This document shows positions 42,680 through 50,563 of a stretch of DNA of 64,000 nucleotides, piece after piece. Under the pieces are notes generated by a model. That model saw only the letters and a program-made list of their open reading frames with translations. It was not told the origin of the DNA and did no database searches. Within the stretch, counting starts at the first letter, position 1. Every line of letters starts with the position of its first letter. This DNA comes from Bacteriovorax stolpii (GTDB lineage Bacteria; Bdellovibrionota; Bacteriovoracia; Bacteriovoracales; Bacteriovoracaceae). Made by a program: the position numbers and the translations under genes. The DNA lies in contig NZ_CP025704.1 of assembly GCF_002872415.1 (NCBI RefSeq), positions 2,046,001 to 2,110,000 on the forward strand, written 5' to 3'.

Positions 42680-43401
42680 ATTGTACCACCATCAACGTTT
42701 AGACATGTTCCCGTGATGTATGAAGCATCATCAGAAGCTAAGAAAGCGTAAGCCGCTGCGATATCAGCTGGCTCACCTAATCTTCTAAGAGAGGCTTTTT
42801 CTTCCATCATCGCTAGAACTTTCTCAGGCATTTTCTTAACCATTGGAGTCGCGATGAATCCTGGAGCAACCGCGTTTACGCGGATTTTATCTTTTCCAAG
42901 CTCTTTTGCCATAGTCTTTGCCATAGCGATCACACCAGCTTTCGTTGCTGAGTAGTTTGTTTGTCCAAAGTTTCCGTAGTGAGCAACAACTGAAGCAGCG
43001 TGAATGATTGATCCACCTTTTCCAGCAGCTTTCATCACTTCAGCAGCAGCTTTTGAAAGCTTAAAAATTGAAGTTAAGTTAACTGCGATCACTGCGTCCC
43101 ACTGATCGTCTGTCATCTTTAGAAGAGTTGCATCTTTTGTGATACCAGCGTTGTTAATTAGAACGTCTACGCCTTTTGCCATTTCAGCTTTGATAGCATC
43201 TAGAGTTTCCGCTTTTGTTACGTCTCCAGAGATATAAGTCATTTTATTTGGAAAAAGTGCACTAAGCTCCGATTGCTCAAGTGTTGGCATATCTACTAGA
43301 ACCAGTTCTGATCCTTCAGCGTAAAATCTCTCAGCTGTCGCACGACCAATTCCTGAAGCTGCACCTGTAATGAAAACTCTTTTGTTGTTTAATCCTTTCA
43401 T
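42670..43401 (-). CDS. Short-chain dehydrogenase, FabG-type 3-oxoacyl reductase
   Basis: A 243-residue classical SDR: the nucleotide motif GAASGIGRA, the NNAG motif, catalytic Ser in AASVVAHYG and Tyr-x3-Lys in NYSATKAG, and the C-terminal GTCLNVDGG. It likely reduces a 3-oxoacyl thioester with NAD(P)H. It lies 12 nt after the KAS III-like gene and overlaps the following hydrolase, so it probably acts on the KAS product in a dedicated pathway rather than as the housekeeping FabG, which normally sits in a fab cluster. Confidence 0.92.
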   Translation of the reverse strand: MKGLNNKRVFITGAASGIGRATAERFYAEGSELVLVDMPTLEQSELSALFPNKMTYISGDVTKAETLDAIKAEMAKGVDVLINNAGITKDATLLKMTDDQWDAVIAVNLTSIFKLSKAAAEVMKAAGKGGSIIHAASVVAHYGNFGQTNYSATKAGVIAMAKTMAKELGKDKIRVNAVAPGFIATPMVKKMPEKVLAMMEEKASLRRLGEPADIAAAYAFLASDDASYITGTCLNVDGGTILG

Positions 43402-43413
43402 TTTTATCTCCTT

Positions 43414-44448
43414 TTATCCTAAATCTTGTAGTTCATTTGTATCAAAAGTATTTGTGTCCCAACGAAGTGACATCGCCGACCACATATAACCAATCCCCGC
43501 ACTCGCCAGAACGACGTGGTCACCTTTTTTAAGCTTCCCGCGTTTTTCTGCTAACCCCAAAGAAAGCACCTGATCAGGAGCTCCGAAGTGCCCGTAGTGA
43601 TCCAGGTAAATTGATTGCTCTTGTTTAAGTTCCATTGGTTCTAAAATCGCATCGTGGGCCGATTTCTTCATGTGAAGAATCGCTAGATAATCGATTGGTT
43701 TTTTTAGTTCATTGTTTGAAGCTTCACGGATAACTTGCAGGAAGTTTGTGATCGATCTTTTTTCAAGTCTCTCTCTCATCCCGTCAACGTCTGGAACTTG
43801 AAGGTAGCTCATGCTCACATCAATTCCCTCTTTCCATGGATGTCTTGTTCCACCACCTGGAACGATAACATCCGTTGTGAAATCCCCGTCTGTGATAATT
43901 GAAGAGTCTAGCAATGGGTTTTCGGCCACATCACTCTTCTCAAGAAGAATCGCCGATCCACCGTCAGCAAGGTTGTATAAGAATCTTGTGTTAGCGTCTT
44001 TGTAGTTAACTAAATCACCCGTTTTGTGACCTCCACAAAGAAGAACGCGGTTGATTTTTTTATCCGTCAGCATAAGCGATTTAGCTAAATGAAGACCTAG
44101 GATTTTATTTGAACATCTCGCCGAGATATCAAAAGCGCGGGCATTTTTTAATCCCAGCTCTCTTTGAACATAAATCCCTGCCGTCCACACGATGTAGTCT
44201 TTGTATTCTGAACCTGTCCAGATCACCATATCGATTGAAAGCGGATCAATGCCTTTTAAAACTTTTCTGGCAGCGTTCACGGCCATATCACCCGGGTGAG
44301 TATTTCTATCTGCACGGCACTTTCTTACGATTCCCATTTTTTGAGAAACAACATGCTCAGGCACTCCTGATTCACGAGCGATGTGAGCTGCATCTTCAAA
44401 ACCTTCTGGAAGCCAGACTGCCGCTTTTTTTAGATTGATGAATGTCAT
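43414..44448 (-). CDS. KAS III-like condensing enzyme with altered triad
   Basis: A 344-residue thiolase-fold enzyme of the FabH/KAS III group. The nucleophile is Cys112 (ISARCSNK) and the next catalytic residue is His259 (AILHMKK). At the place of the FabH Asn (YGNTS) this protein has His287 (YGHFGAPD), giving a Cys-His-His set. Such changes occur in specialised KAS III-like acyltransferases and condensing enzymes, so it probably does not start ordinary fatty-acid synthesis. Its ATG overlaps the upstream hydrolase stop (ATGA), placing it second in the operon. Confidence 0.9.
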   Translation of the reverse strand: MTFINLKKAAVWLPEGFEDAAHIARESGVPEHVVSQKMGIVRKCRADRNTHPGDMAVNAARKVLKGIDPLSIDMVIWTGSEYKDYIVWTAGIYVQRELGLKNARAFDISARCSNKILGLHLAKSLMLTDKKINRVLLCGGHKTGDLVNYKDANTRFLYNLADGGSAILLEKSDVAENPLLDSSIITDGDFTTDVIVPGGGTRHPWKEGIDVSMSYLQVPDVDGMRERLEKRSITNFLQVIREASNNELKKPIDYLAILHMKKSAHDAILEPMELKQEQSIYLDHYGHFGAPDQVLSLGLAEKRGKLKKGDHVVLASAGIGYMWSAMSLRWDTNTFDTNELQDLG

Positions 44449-45257
44449 GAAAGCTTTCCTTTAAAAAAGTTATTTAGTTTTTCACCTACCAAAGTCGGCT
44501 TCTCCATGAAAAAGTAGTGATCTGTTTCAGGAATAAGTTCAACTTCTGCGTGAGGAATTTTTGTTTTAAAAATGGCAGGAGACTCCGGGCTTACAAACCT
44601 GTCACCAGCTCCGGCCAGAGCGTATGTCGGGCACTTGATGGCCGATAGGTCGTAAGGAGTTTCTAAGAATGTAACCGCCGCTTTATTCTGACGGATTTTT
44701 TCTTCCAGATCCATTGGGTTTTCCATGCGGAAATTGATAATCCTCTGGAAAATTTCCGGATGATTTTTTTCCAGTGATTCATGAGTCGTAAAACGAGTCA
44801 TAAATTCCGCGTAATCTTTCGCAGGCCATAGGGCCGAAGCGCGAAGATCAGCTTCTGTTAATTTTTTTGGATGATCAAAAGTTGGAGGCCCAGATGTCGT
44901 GCACATTAATGAAAGTGCACTCACTCTCTCAGGAGCTAAACGAACAACTTCCTGAGCGATAAAGCCACCCATTGAAATTCCCATTAGTCCAAAAGTTTTT
45001 GCTCCTAGAGAATCCATCACAGCGAGAGCATCTTCTGCAAGATCCTTCATCAAATAGTCTTGTGATGTACCAGAAGATTTTCCAGTTGCACGGTTATCGA
45101 TCAAAACAACTGTAAAATGTTTTTTTAGTTCGGGAACTAAATCAATAAAATTGTAATGGCTACATGTAAAACCAGAAAGGCCTAACAGGAATGGACCTGT
45201 GCCTTCTGTATAAAATGCGACATCGCCAAAATCTCGAGTGATTTTTGATAATTTCAT
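44445..45257 (-). CDS. Alpha/beta hydrolase, first gene of acyl operon
   Basis: A 270-residue alpha/beta hydrolase: oxyanion strand LGLSGFTCSH, nucleophile GISMGGF, acid AGAGDRFVS, and His in ETDHYFFMEKP. I start at MKLSKITRDFG (45257), which has AGAGGA 7-8 nt upstream; extension to 45320 adds an unlikely aromatic leader. It overlaps the condensing-enzyme gene by 4 nt. Being first of five genes with KAS, SDR, hydrolase and ligase, it may release or edit an acyl intermediate; this is inference. Confidence 0.9.
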   Translation of the reverse strand: MKLSKITRDFGDVAFYTEGTGPFLLGLSGFTCSHYNFIDLVPELKKHFTVVLIDNRATGKSSGTSQDYLMKDLAEDALAVMDSLGAKTFGLMGISMGGFIAQEVVRLAPERVSALSLMCTTSGPPTFDHPKKLTEADLRASALWPAKDYAEFMTRFTTHESLEKNHPEIFQRIINFRMENPMDLEEKIRQNKAAVTFLETPYDLSAIKCPTYALAGAGDRFVSPESPAIFKTKIPHAEVELIPETDHYFFMEKPTLVGEKLNNFFKGKLS

Positions 45258-45433
45258 ATAGGGGTCCTCTAATGAAAAACAAAAGGAAAAATAATTTGCA
45301 CGTGAAAATTCGCGCGCCACAACGAAACTGTCAAGATCAGACGGGCCATGAAAAAGCCGATATTTAGAACTTTTTTTAAACTTACTTTGTCTAACACCTA
45401 CGCATTAGGCTACAAAATCTTTCACAATTGCTC

Positions 45434-45439
45434 TATAAA
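45434..45439 (+). promoter_or_regulatory. -10 element immediately before the esterase ATG
   Basis: TATAAA lies 8 nt before the ATG at 45448, so the transcript would have a leader of only about 2 nt. The -35 is weak (GCTACA, about 18 nt upstream). The rest of the 190-bp gap holds no gene. Confidence 0.4.
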
Positions 45440-45447
45440 GGCGCCCT

Positions 45448-46428
45448 ATGACACTAAAAAGACTTTATCTCCTCGTAGTATTAAACATTTGTTCAATTTC
45501 ATTCGCTCTTGCGGGTACGTGGACCACTGATAAATATCAAGGAATCTACGGGGCAAGAAATTATAAAATTTATGTCCCAGATACACTTTCTTCGAGAGTA
45601 AAGCCTGCAATTGTTGTCATGCTTCACGGCTGCCAGCAGAATGCGGCCGACTTTGCAAAGGGCTCGCGTATCGAAAAGTGGGCCGACAAAGAAAAATTCA
45701 TCGCTCTTTTTCCTGAACAAAATATCGCTTACAACTCTTTTAAATGTTGGAACTGGATCATGCCGGCCAACAACGCTCGCGCAGGTGAAGCGCAAGTCAT
45801 TGTCGAGATGCTCGATGCAGTCATTGAAAAATACGACGCCGATAAAGAAAGAGTTTTTGCTGCCGGCATGAGTGCCGGGGCTTCCATGGTTAATATTTTA
45901 GGAAATTGTTACCCGGAAAGATTTAAAGCACTGGCCTCTCATGATGGTTCACAATTTTATTCATCTTACATGGGAATGGATTTTGCGGAAGTTGTTTTAA
46001 GTGGAGCGAATGTTCCGGCCTCAGTTGCGGGCTTCTACGGAAACAATTGTTCACTTTTTGTAGGACAACGACCAAAGGTCATGCCGATTATCATTTTCCA
46101 CGGGATGAACTCACCTTTAATGAGCCCCATTCATGCTTTCCAGGTTGAAACTGAATTTAAAATTTTTAATGATTTTTTGGATAACGGAATCAGAGATAAC
46201 TCTTACTTCCTGGAAAAAAATGTGAAGAGCGTTCCGGATACAAAAACGTACGGCTACACTCTATATACAACCACGAATTCAGATAAAGATATTTTTATCG
46301 AGCGCTACATGATCAACAATCTCTCTCACGGTTGGAGCGGTGGAGTTCCAGACCTTCCGTACAATGAGCCGAAAGGTCCGGATGCGAGTGCGATGATTAT
46401 GAAGTTTTTTAAGCGCTTCGGCCTTTAA
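45448..46428 (+). CDS. Secreted PHB-depolymerase-family esterase
   Basis: A 326-residue exported serine esterase of the PHB depolymerase/feruloyl-esterase (LpqC) family. Residues 1-22 are a signal peptide (ending SFALA). Family blocks: VVMLHGCQQNAADFA (oxyanion), GMSAGASM (nucleophile Ser), PIIIFHGMNSP and LSHGWSGG (catalytic His). True substrate may be polyhydroxybutyrate, hemicellulose esters or lipids; no substrate-binding domain is attached. It is divergent from the acyl operon by 190 bp and its start lacks a usable SD downstream of the putative transcription start. Confidence 0.9.
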   Translation: MTLKRLYLLVVLNICSISFALAGTWTTDKYQGIYGARNYKIYVPDTLSSRVKPAIVVMLHGCQQNAADFAKGSRIEKWADKEKFIALFPEQNIAYNSFKCWNWIMPANNARAGEAQVIVEMLDAVIEKYDADKERVFAAGMSAGASMVNILGNCYPERFKALASHDGSQFYSSYMGMDFAEVVLSGANVPASVAGFYGNNCSLFVGQRPKVMPIIIFHGMNSPLMSPIHAFQVETEFKIFNDFLDNGIRDNSYFLEKNVKSVPDTKTYGYTLYTTTNSDKDIFIERYMINNLSHGWSGGVPDLPYNEPKGPDASAMIMKFFKRFGL

Positions 46429-46923
46429 TTATCTTCTATCGAAAACCGCTCTCACTGTATTGTTTGGACAAACATCATTTTCTTCATTCATGACTTCAAA
46501 AGCAATGAAGCGAATCCCTCTTTTTGAAGCGTAGTACTTCATTGAACTCATGTTGTAGTCAATCCAGTTCTTTGTTTCAGTACAAGCTTCAACTGATCCT
46601 GTTGAGACAACTTCAGTGTGGTCAATTTCCATCGACTTTGTATCGCGCGAGCGATTTAAAAAAAGTCCAAATGTACAAAGTCCACCGTCAGTTCCCGGGA
46701 ATGTCCCTTCCACTAAAAAAGTGTTCAGGTCTTTATCAGCAGCTAACTGAAGAAAAGTGATTTTTTGGTCAGCGTATTTTTTTGGAGCTGGCCTATAATC
46801 AGTGAAAAATTCACCACAATCATAACCCACACCTTTAGCGCGAAAAGTGATCCCAGCTGGAAGCTTAAATGTTTCTGCCATGGCAGTTGTCGAGAGCATC
46901 GCTAATACTAAAAATAATTTCAT
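46429..46923 (-). CDS. Exported small protein of unknown function
   Basis: A 164-residue exported protein: signal peptide 1-16 (ending TTAMA), then a mature part with about six cysteines (YDCGEF, GLCTFG, EACTET, NDVCPNN) likely forming disulfides. The middle (FLQLAADKDLNTFLVEGTF) looks beta-rich. I do not recognise the family. It follows the di-heme cytochrome gene by 8 nt on the same strand and may belong to that operon; it converges on the esterase gene with no gap between stops. Confidence 0.75.
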   Translation of the reverse strand: MKLFLVLAMLSTTAMAETFKLPAGITFRAKGVGYDCGEFFTDYRPAPKKYADQKITFLQLAADKDLNTFLVEGTFPGTDGGLCTFGLFLNRSRDTKSMEIDHTEVVSTGSVEACTETKNWIDYNMSSMKYYASKRGIRFIAFEVMNEENDVCPNNTVRAVFDRR

Positions 46924-46931
46924 AAAATCCC

Positions 46932-48284
46932 CTATAAACTTTTTAAGAAGGCCACGACATCGTCGCGCTCTTTTTTCGTTAGATTTAAATATTTATGTCT
47001 TGATTTTTGGGCCTCTCCTCCATGCCATAGGATTGCTTCATTAAAGTCTCTTGCTCTCCCATCATGCATTAAGCGAGTGTGACCGTTCACCACTTGAACA
47101 AGACCCAACCCCCAAAGAGGTGGTGTTCTCCATTCGCGTGTTCCGGCGTCTTCTTCATTTTTGTATGCGCCAACATCATCGGCAAGTTCATCGCCCATGT
47201 CATGAAGAAGAAAATCCGAGTATGGATAGATTGTCTGGTTGTTTAAAATTTCAAACTCTGAATTGGTCCCTGTCACATAACTTGGAGTGTGACAGCTCTG
47301 GCAGTTCATCTTCATAAAAAGAGCTTTGCCATTTTCCACTGACTTTGAACCTACATCTCTTTTAACTGGAACAGATAAAAGCTGAGTGTAAATGGTCACC
47401 TTCCCTAAAAGATCCGGAGAAATATCGTCTTGTGTTCTTTTTTTAGCGCAGTCAATCTGAACTAAAGGGCAGTCCTCTTCTGGATGAAGATAGCTGGTGA
47501 TTCCGATATCGCCGTGAAAAGCAGCAGCGTTTTGTTCTAGCAAGCTCGCCTTTCCTGCTTTCCAACCAAAGCGGCCAAGCATCTTCTTTCTTTCAACGAT
47601 GGAGTAAACCATATTCGGTCTTCCCGAAATGCCGTCCCCGTCTAAATCATCCGGGTCTGCCTGCTTTAAAATATCTTCTTCTTTAATATTCTCAATCAAT
47701 CCAAGACCGCTCATTTGCGGGCCAACTCGGGGAGAGAAAATAGTGTTTTTTGGAAAAGCTCCAAACGCAAGATTGATAAATGTATAGCGAGGTTTTTTTA
47801 ATTCATAAACCTCTCCATCACTAAATTTGCCAGTCACCGTTTCGAAGTTGACGAAAGCGTCTCCTTCACCTGGAACTCCGGCAATCCCTTGCGGGTTAAA
47901 TTGCCCTCCGTAATTTTCTGGTTCGCTCACCGATCCATCAGCATTTTTCACTCTCAATCTAAATAAGAGAGAAATATCCACTTTGCCATCCTGATCTGGA
48001 AGGCCTCTTCCACGTCCATCTTTAAAGTGACAGGCCGTACATGAAGTCGCGTTGTAAGTTGGACCAAGGCCGTCTCTAATAGGAGTTGAAGATGGTGATG
48101 TCACCCAGACTGACTGGAAGAAGCTGTTACCTAAAACAAAATCTCTGCGCTCTTGTCCGCGGGCGCCACTTAACGGATGACTAAAGGCCCCCACAGATAA
48201 ATCCGAAGTGCTCCCGGCACCCGCCGGGAACTCTTCGTTCGCAAAAGCAGACATTGAAAGAAGAAGATAAAGAAGTACGTGCAT
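46932..48284 (-). CDS. Di-heme c-type cytochrome oxidoreductase (DUF1111 family)
   Basis: A 450-residue exported cytochrome c of the di-heme oxidoreductase family often found with imelysins. A signal peptide (1-15) is followed by heme site one in TSCTACHFKDGRGRG and heme site two in NCQSCHTPSY, both CxxCH. A conserved block (TYSDF-like QTIYPYSDFLLHDMG, then WRTPPLWGLG) is typical. It is periplasmic, so it probably oxidises or reduces a metal or thiol partner. It starts 1 nt after the imelysin gene and is clearly cotranscribed with it. Confidence 0.93.
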   Translation of the reverse strand: MHVLLYLLLSMSAFANEEFPAGAGSTSDLSVGAFSHPLSGARGQERRDFVLGNSFFQSVWVTSPSSTPIRDGLGPTYNATSCTACHFKDGRGRGLPDQDGKVDISLLFRLRVKNADGSVSEPENYGGQFNPQGIAGVPGEGDAFVNFETVTGKFSDGEVYELKKPRYTFINLAFGAFPKNTIFSPRVGPQMSGLGLIENIKEEDILKQADPDDLDGDGISGRPNMVYSIVERKKMLGRFGWKAGKASLLEQNAAAFHGDIGITSYLHPEEDCPLVQIDCAKKRTQDDISPDLLGKVTIYTQLLSVPVKRDVGSKSVENGKALFMKMNCQSCHTPSYVTGTNSEFEILNNQTIYPYSDFLLHDMGDELADDVGAYKNEEDAGTREWRTPPLWGLGLVQVVNGHTRLMHDGRARDFNEAILWHGGEAQKSRHKYLNLTKKERDDVVAFLKSL

Positions 48285-48285
48285 A

Positions 48286-49389
48286 TTAAAAATCTACTTT
48301 AGCGTTAAGTGCTTCTGAGACTTCCACTAGATCCTTAGCAAGAACTTCCATTTCTTCAATAGCAGCTAAGATAAGCGGTCTAGATGTTTCTGAAAGAATC
48401 GCCTGGTCAAATGGAGCAGGAAGTTCAGCTAACATTTTGTGAACCTTTGCCATGCGAGCTTTGACTCTTTTAGCTAGTTCAGTATTTTTAAGAGGAGTAA
48501 GCTCTAACATTTTTGTTTCTCTTAAAACGTTTTCAACACCCCAGAAGTTCCACTGAATATCCATGTGGGTCATATCAGAAAAACACGAGTGCTCGTCTTC
48601 TTGCCCCATTGTTTCGTAGGCCACGTACATTCTTTCTCCAGAGAGTTCATCTCCAGTCATGTAGATGATTCCTGAAAGGATGTCTTTAAGTGTGCTTGTT
48701 TGTTTTTGTGATTCAAACTCAGCTCTGAAGTTCGCCTTGTTTGGCGCCCACTCATCAACTAAGCCTTGGAGGTGATCAACTAATAAATCAGCTGCGATTA
48801 AAAGATAAGCCGCTCTTCTTTCAGCGTTTAGACCTTTGCCTTTAACGTAGTCTTCGTATGATCTTCTTCCCGGGCCATCAACATAAAGGTCTTGACCCCA
48901 TAGAAGAAATTCAATCGCGTGGTAACCAGTAGAGATGTTTTTTTCTCCATCAAGCTCATTAAGAGACTCAAGAAGTTCTTTATTGATCACTGGGTATTCG
49001 CTCAAATTATTGATGATCCCTGCGTTTGGTGCTCCCACAACGTAGTCGATATACGCTTCATCAAGCGGCCATGCGTTTAATAAACCTTCAGGACCACCAT
49101 CGCGGTCAATGGGACCATTGTAGAAACGGAAAACTTCACTCTGTCCGTATGGAGCGCGCGCTAGCTTCCAAGAGTTCTTTGCCACTTCCATTGTCATCAC
49201 ACTTGGATTTTTAACAAAGTTAGCGATGTCTTCTTTTAAAGTGATCGCTGTCTTTAGCGAGTCAGAATAAGTTTTGTAGACGAGTTTTGAGTACCCTGAA
49301 ATGCTCTTTGTTTGAGCTTCTTCCAGACTTTGGGCCGACACGGCCGAAAAAGAACCTAGTAAAACCAGGCAGATAAGGCTTTTAAACAT
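48286..49389 (-). CDS. Imelysin family protein (EfeM/IrpA-like)
   Basis: A 367-residue periplasmic imelysin. Starting at the ATG 49389 (AAGGA upstream) gives a signal peptide ending SAVSAQ. The GxHxxE iron-site motif is GYHAIEFLLWGQD near the middle; WPLDEAYIDYVVG and HMDIQWNFWG are other family blocks. Imelysins are helical-bundle proteins implicated in iron acquisition together with di-heme cytochromes, which matches the next gene. The upstream 154 bp has a 10-bp palindrome that could be an operator. Confidence 0.93.
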   Translation of the reverse strand: MFKSLICLVLLGSFSAVSAQSLEEAQTKSISGYSKLVYKTYSDSLKTAITLKEDIANFVKNPSVMTMEVAKNSWKLARAPYGQSEVFRFYNGPIDRDGGPEGLLNAWPLDEAYIDYVVGAPNAGIINNLSEYPVINKELLESLNELDGEKNISTGYHAIEFLLWGQDLYVDGPGRRSYEDYVKGKGLNAERRAAYLLIAADLLVDHLQGLVDEWAPNKANFRAEFESQKQTSTLKDILSGIIYMTGDELSGERMYVAYETMGQEDEHSCFSDMTHMDIQWNFWGVENVLRETKMLELTPLKNTELAKRVKARMAKVHKMLAELPAPFDQAILSETSRPLILAAIEEMEVLAKDLVEVSEALNAKVDF

Positions 49390-49428
49390 GATATAATTCC
49401 TTTGTTTGTATACATGGATGTCTATTTC

Positions 49429-49438
49429 AACAATTGTT
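49429..49438. promoter_or_regulatory. Palindrome upstream of the imelysin operon
   Basis: AACAATTGTT, a perfect 10-bp palindrome, lies 40 nt before the imelysin ATG and overlaps a -35-like TTGTTG whose -10 would be TATACA. It does not resemble the classical Fur box. Confidence 0.3.
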
Positions 49439-49489
49439 CGATACTTCAAACAATATCCCATGACAACGAAAAAAAGAACAAGATCAAAA

Positions 49490-49516
49490 AAAAGGCCCGC
49501 AAAAATGCAGGCCCTT
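49490..49516 (-). terminator. Intrinsic terminator of the 288-residue exported protein gene
   Basis: On the minus strand GGCCTGCA / TGCGGGCC pair (8 bp, one G-T) with a TTT-type loop and are followed by TTTTTTT. It lies about 30 nt past the stop at 49544. Confidence 0.75.
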
Positions 49517-49543
49517 TTAAGAGTTAGATAAATTGTGGGTTAA

Positions 49544-50410
49544 TTAATCAAGTCTGTATAATCTTCCGTCACCAGCAACAAAGAACGATGTGTTTGTTGT
49601 AAGCGTCTTAGTCCAGTTCTTTACTGTGTAAGACATTTCAACTGTTGCACCAGCGACTACGTTTGCCGGAGTTCCAACGTTTGAGATTGCGATTAGCTGA
49701 GAACTTGCATCTAGGTCAAATCCCCAAGCGACAGAGATATTTCTAGCAGATGCTCTAATTCCTGTAAGGTATTTACCTTTTCCTTCGAACTGTCCACCGT
49801 GTTGGAACGTGATGCTGTAAACGAAGGCCACTACTTCAGAGTTAAATCCGTTAGTGTAAGAGATTTTGTAGTGCTTAGTTACTGGAATTGACCATCCACC
49901 CATGTCGTGAACAGCTGTGTCCTTAGAGTCTAGTCTTGGAAGAACAGAAACTGCTGCCATTGGGTTGTTTGTTACAACCGCTTTTCCTTTTTCAATTGTC
50001 GGGATGATTTTTTGTCCGATGGCGATTAGCTTGTCGATAACCATGATAACACCATCAAGAACTCCAGACTTCGGAGTTGGTGTTGTTCCATCAGCAGCTA
50101 CGGCCGCCAGCCCTTTATTTGTTCCAGGGCTAACCACACCTTTTTCTTCAGGTGGTCTTGGTGGAATGTTTGGAACTGTTACGTTCTTTACAGTTAGTCC
50201 AAGAGTTGCATCGTTAATGAATTCCAACGCCTCTTCTTCTGTGACTTCAGTAATGCTTGGCTTGCTTAACTGGAAGTACGGGTCCTGGATCGCCATTTTG
50301 TTGGTAGTTAGGTTCGTTACCTTTACTGTTCCAGCAAATGCTTCTACTGATAGAAGTTGAGCAACAACAACTACTGCTAGAGCGGTCTTAGTTAAATTAG
50401 AAGTCTTCAT
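49544..50410 (-). CDS. Exported protein of unknown function
   Basis: A 288-residue exported protein starting MKTSNLTKTALAVVVVAQ (ATG 50410, GGGGG upstream); the signal peptide probably ends at EAFA. A longer frame to 50725 would run through the divergent AlkB-like gene and is rejected. A Pro/Gly/Thr-rich segment (about residues 75-105) links a short N-terminal domain to a beta-rich C-terminal region (ITFQHGGQFEGKGKYLTGI, NISVAWGFDLDASS) that may be a beta-sandwich. No family is recognised and there are no cysteines. It is transcribed alone with its own terminator. Confidence 0.75.
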   Translation of the reverse strand: MKTSNLTKTALAVVVVAQLLSVEAFAGTVKVTNLTTNKMAIQDPYFQLSKPSITEVTEEEALEFINDATLGLTVKNVTVPNIPPRPPEEKGVVSPGTNKGLAAVAADGTTPTPKSGVLDGVIMVIDKLIAIGQKIIPTIEKGKAVVTNNPMAAVSVLPRLDSKDTAVHDMGGWSIPVTKHYKISYTNGFNSEVVAFVYSITFQHGGQFEGKGKYLTGIRASARNISVAWGFDLDASSQLIAISNVGTPANVVAGATVEMSYTVKNWTKTLTTNTSFFVAGDGRLYRLD

Positions 50411-50441
50411 GTTGTAATTCCCCCACGGTATACAATTTTCG

Positions 50442-50470
50442 TTAGCACGGTTTAGCAACCAAATTGTCAA
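50442..50470 (-). promoter_or_regulatory. Possible promoter of the 288-residue exported protein
   Basis: TTGACA (50470-50465) on the minus strand, 17 nt, then a weak TGCTAA-type -10. Transcription would start about 25-30 nt before the ATG at 50410. The rest of the 153-bp divergent gap shows nothing else clear. Confidence 0.35.
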
Positions 50471-50563
50471 AGAACAATTAAGTCTTCTAAAGTTAGTAAA
50501 AATTACATATAAAAGGGCATTGAATTTACATTCAGGGTTAAGCAAAACTAAAACTTCTTTATT

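Noticed and set aside
40437-45257. An OleABCD olefin-synthesis cluster.
   Set aside because: The hydrolases have Ser nucleophiles (GISMG, GLSNG), not the Asp of OleB, and the SDR and ligase are too short and of other subfamilies.
49917-50360. A 147-codon plus-strand ORF.
   Set aside because: It is antisense to the 288-residue exported protein, which has a signal peptide, SD and terminator. The antisense product is compositionally odd.
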